NCBI GenBank assembly: GCA_037893245.1
Contig: JBAIAA010000519.1
Coordinates: 124,001 to 188,000 of the forward strand
DNA from: Crossaster papposus
Taxonomy: Eukaryota; Echinodermata; Asteroidea; Velatida; Solasteridae
Length of the DNA stretch: 64,000 nucleotides
Direction: 5' to 3'
The notes beneath the pieces were generated by a model. The model worked only from the letters and a program-made list of their open reading frames with translations. It did not search any database and had not been told where the DNA came from. This document shows positions 23,629 through 33,190 of the stretch, in pieces. Position 1 is the first letter of the stretch. Every line of letters begins with the position of its first letter. Both the position numbers and the translations under genes were made by a program.

Positions 23629-23755
23629 TTCTCGCGGTCGGCATTTAATACGTGCACGAAGGGGCGAGCAGTCCAAAGTGTCCCCTTCGCTCGTGTTAAA
23701 AATTGCATTTAAACAATGGGAAGATAAACAAGGTTCCCGAATGTCTGACCGCGAG
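23629..23755. mobile_element. Short TIR element, family J, copy 1
   Basis: About 127 bp starting TTCTCGCGGTCGGCA and ending TGACCGCGAGCAA, with an internal CGAAGGGGCGAGC / CCCCTTCGCTCG inverted pair. An inverted relative lies at 33,191-33,327, with the same ends and the same inner GGGGCGAGC and AACAATGGGAAGATAAAC words. Confidence 0.75.
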
Positions 23756-23841
23756 CAACTTGCATGCATCAGGGCCATGACTAGTCTTTGGGCGAGACGT
23801 TGCATTAATCCGCAGCCACCAGAGGGCGCTATCGCGACAAA

Positions 23842-24623
23842 CCAGTAGACCTGCGCAGTAGACCTGCGCAGTAGACCTGCGCAGTAGACCTGCGCAGTAG
23901 ACCTGCGCAGTAGACCTGCGCAGTAGACCTGCGCAGTAGACCTGCGCAGTAGACCTGCGCAGTAGACCTGCGCAGTAGACCTGCGCAGTAGACCTGCGCA
24001 GTAGACCTGCGCAGTAGACCTGCGCAGTAGACCTGCGCAGTAGACCTGCGCAGTAGACCTGCGCAGTAGACCTGCGCAGTAGACCTGCGCAGTAGACCTG
24101 CGCAGTAGACCTGCGCAGTAGACCTGCGCAGTAGACCTGCGCAGTAGACCTGCGCAGTAAACCTGCGCAGTAAACCTGCGCAGTAAACCTGCGCAGTAAA
24201 CCTGCGCAGTAAACCTGCGCAGTAAACCTGCGCAGTAAACCTGCGCAGTAAACCTGCGCAGTAGACCTGCGCAGTAGACCTGCGCAGTAGACCTGCGCAG
24301 TAGACCTGCGCAGTAGACCTGCGCAGTAGACCTGCGCAGTAGACCTGCGCAGTAAACCTGCGCAGTAAACCTGCGCAGTAAACCTGCGCAGTAAACCTGC
24401 GCAGTAAACCTGCGCAGTAAACCTGCGCAGTAAACCTGCGCAGTAAACCTGCGCAGTAAACCTGCGCAGTAAACCTGCGCAGTAAACCTGCGCAGTAAAC
24501 CTGCGCAGTAAACCTGCGCAGTAAACCTGCGCAGTAAACCTGCGCAGTAAACCTGCGCAGTAAACCTGCGCAGTAAACCTGCGCAGTAAACCTGCGCAGT
24601 AAACCTGCGCAGTAAACCTGCGC
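23842..24623. repeat. 13-bp minisatellite, about 60 units
   Basis: Perfectly phased tandem units GTAGACCTGCGCA or GTAAACCTGCGCA over 782 bp. The two unit types form blocks in the order G-type, A-type, G-type, A-type rather than being mixed. Each unit carries the self-complementary TGCGCA. Confidence 0.98.
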
Positions 24624-24835
24624 TAAAATAAAGAAGGTACAGTTTTAGAGGGGAGGGAAATCACCAGAAAAACACCAGCTAGCACCCAGCTAGACGCAAC
24701 GACCAGCCGTCCACGTAGTAAGTTCCCTCCTTTCAAACTGAATGACTTGGCTTTTCTCCTTAGGGCCCTTTTTTGGATTTTATTCAGGCCTGGAGGGTGT
24801 TGTCCGGAAGACAGGAACTCTAGAAGTCGCTGCAT
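24623..24835 (-). CDS. Possible exon resembling GIN1/KRBA2-type integrase-derived protein
   Basis: A minus-strand frame with MQRLLEFLSSGQHPPGLNK, then KRALRRKAKSFSLKGGNLL. This pattern (short helix, G-H-PP, KR-LRRKAK-F, G-G-L) resembles the segment before the zinc-binding region of GIN1/KRBA2-like proteins, which descend from integrases of mobile elements. Only this short stretch is seen. It could be a host-gene exon or a fossil fragment of an element. A possible acceptor (GTGCATGCAG) lies at the start of the similarity. Confidence 0.35.
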   Translation of the reverse strand: MQRLLEFLSSGQHPPGLNKIQKRALRRKAKSFSLKGGNLLRGRLVVASSWVLAGVFLVISLPSKTVPSLF

Positions 24836-25161
24836 GCACCTCCTTCACAAAGTCGGCCATGACGACAACATGCGCTATAATACGTACGTACATGCACGTA
24901 TAACCAGGTTGAGAAAATAATTTGTACGCGTGCGAGCAGTCTGAAAATACTGATAACTATCATTTTCCCTTTCTCGCAGAAACGTAGATCGGTGGATTTA
25001 ATTATTGAATAAAGTTATTTTTATTTTGATAAATCGATGAAGGGAAGTCCAAATACTAAATACCCTGTGGGCTTAATTCATTAAAAAAACACTTATGTGT
25101 AGAACAACTGGGGGACAAAATTACCTAAAGAGGGGACAGAATAAACTGAAGGGGGACAGAA
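24836..25161. other. No feature seen
   Basis: AT-rich sequence with short GGGGACA-AATT repeats at about 25,110-25,165. No gene or element is recognisable. Confidence 0.5.
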
Positions 25162-25518
25162 TTAAATACACCATTTGCAGATATCGAACAAATGTACTAC
25201 GGAATTATTAAAAAATATCTTACTCATCTGAAAGTAAATAATGATTCTAGGCATCCAGCAAAATGATTGCGCTAGATATCCTGTAATTATTGTGAAAAAT
25301 AGAATTTTATAAAGGACGGCGATCGCGAAAAAAACACAAATAACAATAACTGCTCGACGCCGGTTGAAAACAAACGCTGTTTTTCGTGCTTTTCTCGCTA
25401 TCCATGATTGTGAAACTTCGGACACGTCAGTTAAACGATATTTACTATAAAATACAACCTCCAAGTCCACCCATTCATGATAATTCAAGCATTTACCAAT
25501 GGTGTATCCTACCTTTTA
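25162..25518 (-). mobile_element. TTAA-flanked MITE, family A, copy 5
   Basis: Reverse orientation. The left end is shortened to TTAAATACACCATTTGCAG and the right end reads CCAATGGTGTATCCTACC. The hairpin survives only in part (GGCGATCGCGAA). Confidence 0.88.
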
Positions 25519-25799
25519 CGGCTTAACTTACTGAGCGTTGCGTGTGTGCGATCCGTTCGATCTGTTTCCTGTGTACGGCTTGACAGTAGTCGGGCAGCGA
25601 TGCCTTCCGAATATCGCTTGTAACTTCTTTGTGCCTCGGCGTCCAGGAACAAGACCTACCTGGTGACGTAGTTGACACAAATCCACTCTGCATTTCCCAT
25701 TGGTTGGTTGGTTGGTTGGTGGTGGTTAATGGCACTTCTGGCAATCTGTGTGCCCTTTGTGCCAGTTGCTGTAGTCTTGCGGTCCAGTAGAAAGCTTGT
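25519..25799 (-). other. Possible exon with good donor, unrecognised
   Basis: Minus-strand sequence ending in a consensus donor (CGCTCA|GTAAGTT) at about 25,528. Two frames are open over about 45 codons (one with LPDYCQAVHRKQIERIAHTQ, another with LFLDAEAQRSYKRYSEG), so the reading is not fixed. It could be a first exon of the gene hinted at by 24,623-24,835, but no homologue is recognised. Confidence 0.25.
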
Positions 25800-26050
25800 T
25801 AAACTACTTTTTTCTTTTTCTTTTCCTTCTTTTTTCTTTTCTTTTACTTTTCTCTTCCTTTTTCTTTCTTTTTCTCTTTTCTTTTCTTATACTTTCTTCT
25901 TTTTTCTACTTTCTATTTTGTTTCTATTTTGTTTCTTTTTTCTTTTTTCTTTTTTTCTTTTTTTCTCTCTTCTCTCTTCTCTTTTCTATTTTCTTTTTTC
26001 TTTTTTTCTTTTTTTCTTTTTTTCTTTTTTTCTTTTCTCTTTTTTCTTTT
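25800..26050. repeat. Pyrimidine-rich tract
   Basis: About 250 bp that are almost pure C/T on the plus strand (CTTTT-type units). It abuts the LINE tail, so it probably grew from the tail. The long open plus-strand frames rich in Phe, Leu and Ser are produced by the base bias and are not genes. Confidence 0.92.
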
Positions 26051-26460
26051 TTTGATTTTTTTGATTTTTTTGATTTTTTGATTTTTGTTACATACGTGTA
26101 GACTTTGCTTGAGCTTCAGAGTTGGAGTGGGAAGAGAAGGGAAAAAAGATAAAAAAACAACCTGCTACAAGAAGTTAGCTATCCAATGACGTCTTGAGGG
26201 TAATGACTATTTGAAAATAAAAAGAAAAGAAGATACATGTGAATCAAACAAATTTGTATGTGAATTGTAGAGGCAAAACATGCAAAGAAAGCAGCGATGA
26301 GACCAGTGCGAGCAAGGCATGTGTGTAGGATGAAACAAGAGCTCATGCATTGTATAGAAAGACAATATGGAATGATTTGTATACTGTGGGTGTGGATGTG
26401 AAACATATATTATAAGGAAATGTACATGATTGGTTGGTGTTGTTTGTGAAAAGGATTAAG

Positions 26461-29400
26461 TTAAATATCACTGTTAGTTTCTTTAATGAAATTTAATGTA
26501 TGAAGGATGCTGTGTTTTGAGTTTAACAAATTTTTAAGTGTCATTTGGTCAGAAGTAAATTTAAGTGATTTTTTAAGTATTTGTCTATTATGTTCAAATT
26601 TTTTACATGTTGTGAGAAAATGTTCGACATTATCATAAGTGTTGCATGTTTCGCAAAGTCCATCGGGATGTTTACCTATTTTTTTAAAGAAACTGTTAAG
26701 GTTTTTACATGTATCCAGCCGAAGTCTGTGAATCTTTATTTCCTGCCAGCGTGGGAGATCCCATGAGTTTAAGTGGGTGGAAATAGTGGGTTGTATATTT
26801 TTTAAGGTAGAATCTTTTGAATTATTCCATTCCATTTGCCATGTTTGTTTGAGGTGGTCCTTAAGATGATGTTTAGCTTCTGTAATTGTGAGGGGTAATT
26901 TATAGTCAATATTAGTTTTCCTGGTGGCTTTTTTGGCAATCTGGTCTACTTTTTCATTCCCATAAATACCGCAATGTCCTGGTATCCACTCAAAGGTGAC
27001 CCTATTAGCTTGGTTTTGAATGCTTATCAAGGTATGTCTAATGTCACATACAATTTTATTGCTGGGAATAGGGTGTGAGATGGCTTGAATTGCACTTAAA
27101 CAGTCACTGAAGATGCAGGTGTGCATGGGCTGAACATCTTCAATCCATTCCACAGCTAACAGAATAGCAAAGAGTTCCGCTGTAAAAATAGAAGCCTCAT
27201 TGTTTAGTTTAATACTCTTGGAATAACTGAATTGAGGAATATAGATTCCACATCCGACTGTGTTGGTAGTAGGATTAAGTGATCCGTCAGTGTAGATGTG
27301 GAGTGAATTTCCCCACTGGGTATGTATTGTTTCTGCAGCAATGATGCCCTTTTCATTGATGTTCGATATGTGTTTAATGCGGTTGAAGATTTCGGCCGAT
27401 ATGTCTGGTTTTGTGTAATGCCAGTAAGGAAAAGGGTTATGTAATGGGAAAATGTTGAAGTGAGGTTGACTGGATCTGGCTTCAAAAGGTGTGTGATGTA
27501 GACTATTTTTCCATTTTTCAGCAAAATAATGTTTCTGCCAGCAATCTGTTTGGACATACTTGTTGGGGTGAGAATTGTGCATGTTGAGTTTAATATTGTA
27601 GAGATTGCAGAGAAAACTGCGACGAAAACATAATGGGGGTTCACCACACTCTACTTGTAGTTTCTGACACGAAGTCCCGTAGAGGGCTCCGGAGCATATT
27701 CTCAGAGCCTGATATTGTATGCTGTCTAATTTCTGTTTATGTTCCATGGCCGCTGAATTAAAGGCTTCACATCCATAGTCCAGAATTGGTTTGATAAGTG
27801 TTTTGTATAGTTGAAAGAGAATACAGCAATCCGCTCCCCAGTCCTTTCCGCTAACACATCTCAAGATATTGAGTTTGGATTTGCATCTGTTGACAATATA
27901 ATTTATATGGTCTTTCCAGTTAAGTTTGTTGTCGAAAATAATACCCAGAAATTTAATAGACGTCTGAAATTTAATATCAGTATTATTTATCTGTAATTTA
28001 CAGGAAGCATTGCGTTTCTGTGTAAAAAGAGTCGCAAAGGTTTTAAGAATGGATATTTTAAAACCCCATCTATCACACCAGGCAGATATATCGTTTAAAT
28101 TTTGTTGGATTTTTATGTTGATAAAGTTTATGTTTCTATTGGACTTCCAAATAACTATATCATCGGCATATTGGGAGATGTTGATTCCGTTTATGACTTC
28201 AGATAGACCGTTGATAGCTATGTTAAAAAGAATGGGGCTGATGACACTTCCTTGGGGAATGCCAATATTGACATTGTGCGAGTCAGAATAGGTACCATTG
28301 ATATTTACTTGAATTTTTCTATTAATAAGGAAATCATCAATCCATTTAGTAATACATCCATATATTCCAAGAGAGTGAAGTTTAATGATTATGCCTTTTG
28401 GCCATACCATGTCATATGCCTTTTCAAGGTCTAAAAAGACAGCGAGGGTGCTTTCCTTGTTGGCAAAAGCTTTATTTATGTTAGACTCTAGGTTAATGAT
28501 GTGATCTTTAGTACTCCTTCCTTTACGAAAACCACTCTGATGAGTACTAAGTAGATTATGTTTTTCCAGGTGCCAGATGAGTCTGTTATTAACCATACGT
28601 TCCATGATCTTACAGAATGTGGAGGTGAGGGCTATAGGTCTATATGACTTAGGATCGGAGGGACTTTTGCCAGGTTTTAAAATAGGAACGAGAATAGCTT
28701 CCTTCCATGTGCTTGGGCATTGAGAAGTTTTCCATATTATGTTAAAAATGATGAGGAGAAAGCCACGGGCTTTCAGAGGGATATGTTTGATGATATTATT
28801 ACATATATTATCTTTACCAGGAGAGGTACACTTAGCTGAATTGATGGCTTCGTCAAGTTCTGATATGTTAAAAGGATCATTAATGATGTTATCATTTTCT
28901 TCAGAGTGGGAAAAGTTATCTTCTGCATTTTGTTTTACTTCAAGGAAAGAATCACTGTAGTTTTGGTCACTACTGATGGAAGCAAAACTACTAGCAAGCA
29001 AGTTAGCCTTTTCTTTATCTGTAATGAAATCTTGATTGTTGTCTGTTAAAGTGGAAATATTAGTCTTGGTATGGGTATTGTTAATACGATGAATTTTGTC
29101 CCAGATCTTTTTAGAGGGAGTTTGGTAGTTTAAAGTATTGCAGAAATTTTTCCAATCCTCTCTTTTAGCCACTTTTATTGTTTTACGAGCTATGGCACAA
29201 GTATATTTATAGTGAATAAGGTCTTGAGGATGACGGGTTTTTTTAAGGGTTCTAAGGGCTTCTTTACGATTTTTAATAGCTTTTTTGCAATCATCGTTCC
29301 ACCATGTGGTGGGCTTTCTTTTATACATTTTAGTAGTAGTGGTTTGTGGGATGGAACAGTTAATAGCCTCAGTGAGTTGATTGATGTATATGTTATATGT

Positions 29401-30213
29401 CTCTTCAGTACTGCAACATGTGGTTATGTTGGGTTCAGTAATGAAACTATCACAGGCAGTTTGAAAAGTATCCCAGTTTGCTTTTTTTATAGACCAGTGA
29501 GGGATATGTTTACGTGGCGTATGAAGACATTTTTTATTAGATTCAAAAATTATAGGATGATGATCGCTACCCCATGTGTCATCTAAAATATTCCAATTGT
29601 AATTAGCTGCTATGTCAGAAGTGGTAAGAGTAATATCAATGCAGGTGATGGTACCATTAGAGGTATTAATTCTTGTCCCGTCTCCATTATTTATGCAGAC
29701 AAGATGATGTTTGTCTATAAAATTTTCGATGACATGGCCATTTGTATCCATCTTCTTGCTTCCCCAAAGGGGATTATGGCTGTTGAAGTCTCCACAAATA
29801 ATAGTATTTTTACCAATATGATTTTCAATGTCTATAAAGTTCTCCTCTTTCAGGGTGATACAAGGATTATAGGCATTGATAATTTTTAATTTACTTTTAT
29901 CAGAAATATAAATGTCAATTATTTGATATTGAATAGGAGATTGTTTGTCTATAATGTTGTTGACGGTGAGATTTTTTCTAGTGAAGATGGCACATCCCCC
30001 GCCAGTATTTTTATGTTCTGGTTTTCTGTCATTACGGAAAATATTGTATCCAGGGAGATTGAAGTTTTTCCCTTCCTTGAGCCAAGTTTCTTGAACGCAT
30101 ATGATGTCAGGTTTACTATCCCAATTGTTTATAGCATGTTTTAATTCATTTCCATGTGCAATGAGAGACTGGGCATTCCATTGTATAATGAAGACCATGA
30201 GAATAATGTTCAT
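26461..30213 (-). CDS. LINE ORF2: endonuclease, reverse transcriptase, RNase H
   Basis: 1,250 residues, complete. APE-type endonuclease about 8-225: QWNAQSL (N13), QETWL (E42), GDFNSHNPLW (D142, N144) and SDHHP (D217, H218). Reverse transcriptase about 450-770: KSYRPIALTS, QSGFRKGRSTKD, FLDLEKAYD (593-601), GIPQGSVISP (651-660), YADD catalytic box (682-685) and FLGIIFD. RNase H about 970-1100: YTDGS (D976), AELFAI (E1013), SDCLSA (D1037), GHCGIYGNEKVD (H1080, D1090). A CX2CX7HX4C zinc knuckle starts near residue 1187. All catalytic residues I looked for are present. The ATG lies two bases after the ORF1 stop (TAATCATG), which suggests translation by termination-reinitiation. This is the cDNA-synthesis and target-nicking enzyme for target-primed reverse transcription. 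Confidence 0.96.
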   Translation of the reverse strand: MNIILMVFIIQWNAQSLIAHGNELKHAINNWDSKPDIICVQETWLKEGKNFNLPGYNIFRNDRKPEHKNTGGGCAIFTRKNLTVNNIIDKQSPIQYQIIDIYISDKSKLKIINAYNPCITLKEENFIDIENHIGKNTIICGDFNSHNPLWGSKKMDTNGHVIENFIDKHHLVCINNGDGTRINTSNGTITCIDITLTTSDIAANYNWNILDDTWGSDHHPIIFESNKKCLHTPRKHIPHWSIKKANWDTFQTACDSFITEPNITTCCSTEETYNIYINQLTEAINCSIPQTTTTKMYKRKPTTWWNDDCKKAIKNRKEALRTLKKTRHPQDLIHYKYTCAIARKTIKVAKREDWKNFCNTLNYQTPSKKIWDKIHRINNTHTKTNISTLTDNNQDFITDKEKANLLASSFASISSDQNYSDSFLEVKQNAEDNFSHSEENDNIINDPFNISELDEAINSAKCTSPGKDNICNNIIKHIPLKARGFLLIIFNIIWKTSQCPSTWKEAILVPILKPGKSPSDPKSYRPIALTSTFCKIMERMVNNRLIWHLEKHNLLSTHQSGFRKGRSTKDHIINLESNINKAFANKESTLAVFLDLEKAYDMVWPKGIIIKLHSLGIYGCITKWIDDFLINRKIQVNINGTYSDSHNVNIGIPQGSVISPILFNIAINGLSEVINGINISQYADDIVIWKSNRNINFINIKIQQNLNDISAWCDRWGFKISILKTFATLFTQKRNASCKLQINNTDIKFQTSIKFLGIIFDNKLNWKDHINYIVNRCKSKLNILRCVSGKDWGADCCILFQLYKTLIKPILDYGCEAFNSAAMEHKQKLDSIQYQALRICSGALYGTSCQKLQVECGEPPLCFRRSFLCNLYNIKLNMHNSHPNKYVQTDCWQKHYFAEKWKNSLHHTPFEARSSQPHFNIFPLHNPFPYWHYTKPDISAEIFNRIKHISNINEKGIIAAETIHTQWGNSLHIYTDGSLNPTTNTVGCGIYIPQFSYSKSIKLNNEASIFTAELFAILLAVEWIEDVQPMHTCIFSDCLSAIQAISHPIPSNKIVCDIRHTLISIQNQANRVTFEWIPGHCGIYGNEKVDQIAKKATRKTNIDYKLPLTITEAKHHLKDHLKQTWQMEWNNSKDSTLKNIQPTISTHLNSWDLPRWQEIKIHRLRLDTCKNLNSFFKKIGKHPDGLCETCNTYDNVEHFLTTCKKFEHNRQILKKSLKFTSDQMTLKNLLNSKHSILHTLNFIKETNSDI

Positions 30214-30215
30214 GA

Positions 30216-31787
30216 TTACGTTTGATTATTTTCTCCTTTTGGGCGATTGGAAGTTTTCTGGTTTGTTTTGGGTGTTTCAGTTTGAGAGTTCTCTGTGGTG
30301 GGTTCGTTGGGTTTTGTTTTGGATTGAGAAGATCTAGGTTGTCGAACCGGCTTATCAGGGGATTGCGAGGAATCATTATGTCTGCTCTGTTTTTCTTTGA
30401 TATTGTGAGTTCTAGTTAACTGATGGTACAAGTGTTCAACTAGGGTCTTTATTTCTGATTCTCTATTTTCCTTTTTTTTAGTTGTCTCCCAGATTTGAAG
30501 TGTTCCGATAAGCAATTCTATCAGAGATTTGTCAGGTTGTAGGTAAGTTGAGGTTGGTTCAGTTTGGCAAGCAACTGGAACTTGATCAGTTTGGGTGGAT
30601 GCATCTACCGATATTTTGTTAACAGAGGACATGTTTTGTTTTCTTTGTACCGGTACATCATTTACGACTTGAGGAGTTTGTGGGATTGTCCAATTTCTTC
30701 GTTCAGGCCAGATTTGAGTTTGTTTAGGTGTTATTGTAGGTGTAAATGTATCCCTAGGTTTTTCAGCATGGACAGTAATATTTGTTCTTATGGATTTGGC
30801 AGCTTCAGCATAGGAAATGTTGTAAGTGACTCTAACTTCTTGTATCTTCTTTTCATGCTTCATGGTGTTACATCCGCCGTAGGCAGAGGAGTGATTTCCA
30901 CCACATCTGCTACATTTCACTTGGTCTTTCTGGTCACATTCTTCGTAAGTATGGTTTCTACTGCATCTAACACATCTGGTATTGCTTCGACAATTTGTAG
31001 CTGTATGGCCTAGTCGTTGGCAATTGAAACAACGAATGACTGGTGGAATGTATTGTTTGATGTCAAAGTGTTGATAGCCGAATTTGATGCTCTGGGGTAA
31101 GTGAGGTGTGTTAAATGTGAGGCAGACAGAAAGGCTTTTCCCTGTTTGGCCATTTCTTCTGAAAGTGAGTCTGCGGACCTCTATTACGCCTGCTTTTTTG
31201 CATTCTTTGATTATGTCTTGTTCTGTAAGTTCTAGAGGAACGCCAGATATAACTCCCTTACTTTGAATTTCTGATTTGGCATAGTCGGTGGTGACTGACC
31301 ATTTTCCAAGATTGGAGATTTTCCTCAATTTGTTGGCCTGTCCTGGGGTGTAGCATTTGACACTAATGCCACCTTGATTAGTTTTAGTCACATTTTTTAT
31401 GATGTCACTTCCTATTGCATTTAGTGCCTTAGCAATTTTTAGCGGGTTTATTTGGGCAAGTTTGACATCTGGTGAGTTTATGATTACTATGGTAGGGTTT
31501 CCTTGGGTGGAGTATGTGTTTCTTCTTTTTTGTTGTCTGTAGGAACTGTTATCAGAGTCGCTGGAATTGTCGCTTTGACTTTGTGTTTTTCTTTTGTTTG
31601 TTGCTTTCACAGAGACTTGAGAATCATTTTCGTCAGCATTCATATCCTTGTCTTCTTGAGCTTGGCTCATTAATTTGTCTAAAGTTGACCGTGGTTGGTC
31701 GTATTGTTGCCTGTTCCTGTTTTGGAATAGTTGCTGTTGGGATAGAAGGTCCCATGACATGTCTTCCTCCTCGGAGTCGTCGGCCAT
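30216..31787 (-). CDS. LINE ORF1: gag-like RNA-binding protein
   Basis: 523 residues, complete. The acidic N-terminus (MADDSEEEDMSW) is followed by a basic Ser/Asn/Gln-rich region, a folded segment at about 98-245 likely to be an RRM-type fold, and three CCHC knuckles: CFNCQRLGHTATNC (253-266), CVRCSRNHTYEEC (272-284) and CSRCGGNHSSAYGGC (292-306). A long polar C-terminal tail follows. In related elements this protein coats the element RNA and forms the ribonucleoprotein. It sits upstream of ORF2 in a different frame, with only two bases between. The downstream tail with many SQ/TQ pairs and Lys/Pro has no recognised fold. Confidence 0.93.
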   Translation of the reverse strand: MADDSEEEDMSWDLLSQQQLFQNRNRQQYDQPRSTLDKLMSQAQEDKDMNADENDSQVSVKATNKRKTQSQSDNSSDSDNSSYRQQKRRNTYSTQGNPTIVIINSPDVKLAQINPLKIAKALNAIGSDIIKNVTKTNQGGISVKCYTPGQANKLRKISNLGKWSVTTDYAKSEIQSKGVISGVPLELTEQDIIKECKKAGVIEVRRLTFRRNGQTGKSLSVCLTFNTPHLPQSIKFGYQHFDIKQYIPPVIRCFNCQRLGHTATNCRSNTRCVRCSRNHTYEECDQKDQVKCSRCGGNHSSAYGGCNTMKHEKKIQEVRVTYNISYAEAAKSIRTNITVHAEKPRDTFTPTITPKQTQIWPERRNWTIPQTPQVVNDVPVQRKQNMSSVNKISVDASTQTDQVPVACQTEPTSTYLQPDKSLIELLIGTLQIWETTKKKENRESEIKTLVEHLYHQLTRTHNIKEKQSRHNDSSQSPDKPVRQPRSSQSKTKPNEPTTENSQTETPKTNQKTSNRPKGENNQT

Positions 31788-32035
31788 GTTGGTCCGACGA
31801 CCGAAGGCGAAGCGTTATGTATGTAAAGAAAATAATGTGGTAATGGTATAGCCAAGAAAGCAAGCAGCAAAGGAAAAGCAAGCAGGTATAAAGTAAGAAG
31901 GCGAGCTAAATAAGGAAAATAAATCTCACCACTCGCAGTTAAGAGTCGGGCTGCGACCGATTAAAAGACGTCCACACTCTTTCGAAGCTCAAGCAAAAGA
32001 CCGTGTACCCATTTCCCATTGAATTTTGTATGTGC
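31788..32035 (-). promoter_or_regulatory. LINE 5'UTR, probable internal promoter region
   Basis: The segment between ORF1 and the inferred 5' end. Family members of this type usually carry an internal RNA polymerase II promoter here. I cannot define its motifs. A 14-bp word, GAAGCTCAAGCAAA (31,984-31,997), is the inverted match of 26,104-26,117 in the 3'UTR. Confidence 0.45.
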
Positions 32036-33190
32036 GTTACATACATGTAGAAGCTACGAAAATCACAGTCGGAACTTTTGGATCGGAAATTTCATCATTA
32101 TTTCACTTGAAGTTAAGTTAAGATGTATTTTAAAACCTATAGATTACCAAATATATATATTACTCTACATGTATATGAAATCTGGTGAAAATTGAACGAA
32201 TCCCTTGAAAGTTGTACGGATCGAAATTTGACAACAAAATGATGGATGGCGATGAAAATGAAAAAAAGTCGAATCTTATAGTACTATTTGTCGTACAATT
32301 TTTCTTCAAAAGAAGTGTTTTATATCACAAAAAATGCATCTAAAGTAATGTTAAGAGTGTTTTCATAACTAATATGTTTTTTTTTATTGAAAAAATGCAG
32401 TTATAAAGTGGATGTCGAAGGATTTAAATGGCTTGCTTCTTTAGGTTTTTGGTGTTTACACGCGCGTATGTGGTCACGTGACCGATTTGTCGCACTCGCA
32501 CTGTGATTGGACAATGGAACTTTAGTGATGCCAGCTGCAGGAAGGGGGTGGATTTGGGGAAGTGAAGGCTTAATTCAGGTTATTTGGTCCATTTTTGCCT
32601 TTTTCTTTTCGACTTTTGTGTACATCATTGCAAATTTTGGGTGCACTTTTTTTATTGTTGGATTTATTTTGGGTTTTCAGTTGCTGGTTTTTTTTGGGGG
32701 GAGGGAGGGGGAGGGGCTGAGTGCGAAACCCCCCCCCCCCCCCCCCCCCCCTCCACCGCCTATGATCGAACCTGGGGAAGTTCTCTTCCATGTCGTTAAT
32801 TTAATTAATTACATTAAATTGATATCAATCAGCATATTAAGCAGCACATGTTTAAACTAAAGGTTGAGTTGTTTGAAGTTCTTCGAAAGCTTAATTTTGA
32901 ATACCAACAAGATGGGGATTAGCCATGATGTAATAAAGGATTCCAAGTTCTGATCAAGAGTAATTAATTAATAAATAATATAAAAATATTAATTACCAAA
33001 TTTCTTGGTGTACATGACAGTGTTCAAAAGTATTTGTTCTCACACAAAATTTCATTTCAATATGGTAAATATTAAGAGAGTTATGGCCATTGATTAAAAA
33101 AATACCTTAATTTGGGTCACATTAATTTCTTATGTTTTTCATAGAAACCGTGAGACACATTACTGTTAAATATTTTCATAACTTCCTTGA
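32036..33190. other. Intergenic, no gene seen
   Basis: AT-rich. It contains a run of 23 C at 32,729-32,751 preceded by a G-rich stretch, so this short piece can pair with itself. The overlapping frames are proline or glycine runs and not genes. Confidence 0.55.

Larger units (their letters stand above)
26050..32035 (-). mobile_element. I-superfamily LINE, complete-looking
   Basis: A non-LTR retrotransposon on the minus strand: 5'UTR (about 32,035-31,788), ORF1 (gag-like), ORF2 (APE, RT, RNase H, CCHC), 3'UTR (26,460 to about 26,090) and a tail of (TCAAAAAA)n units at about 26,052-26,086. RNase H plus an APE endonuclease and a C-terminal CX2CX7HX4C knuckle place it in the I superfamily (I, Nimb or a near relative) rather than L1, CR1 or RTE. 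Both frames are open throughout, so the copy may be young. The exact ends are uncertain. A near-match pair GTTACATACATGTAG (32,036) and GTTACATACGTGTAG (26,087) might be a target-site duplication, but the second lies inside the tail boundary. Confidence 0.93.

Noticed and set aside
23842-24623. CRISPR array
   Set aside because: Units are contiguous with no spacers, and the genome is eukaryotic. It is a minisatellite.
25672-26101. Long Phe/Leu/Ser-rich open frames resembling membrane proteins
   Set aside because: They are translations of an almost pure pyrimidine tract next to the LINE tail.
27204-31881. Plus-strand and shifted frames of 60-150 codons across the LINE
   Set aside because: They are antisense or out-of-frame shadows of the two LINE genes.
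32507-32860. 117-codon frame with a proline run
   Set aside because: The run is a C homopolymer and the rest has no motif.
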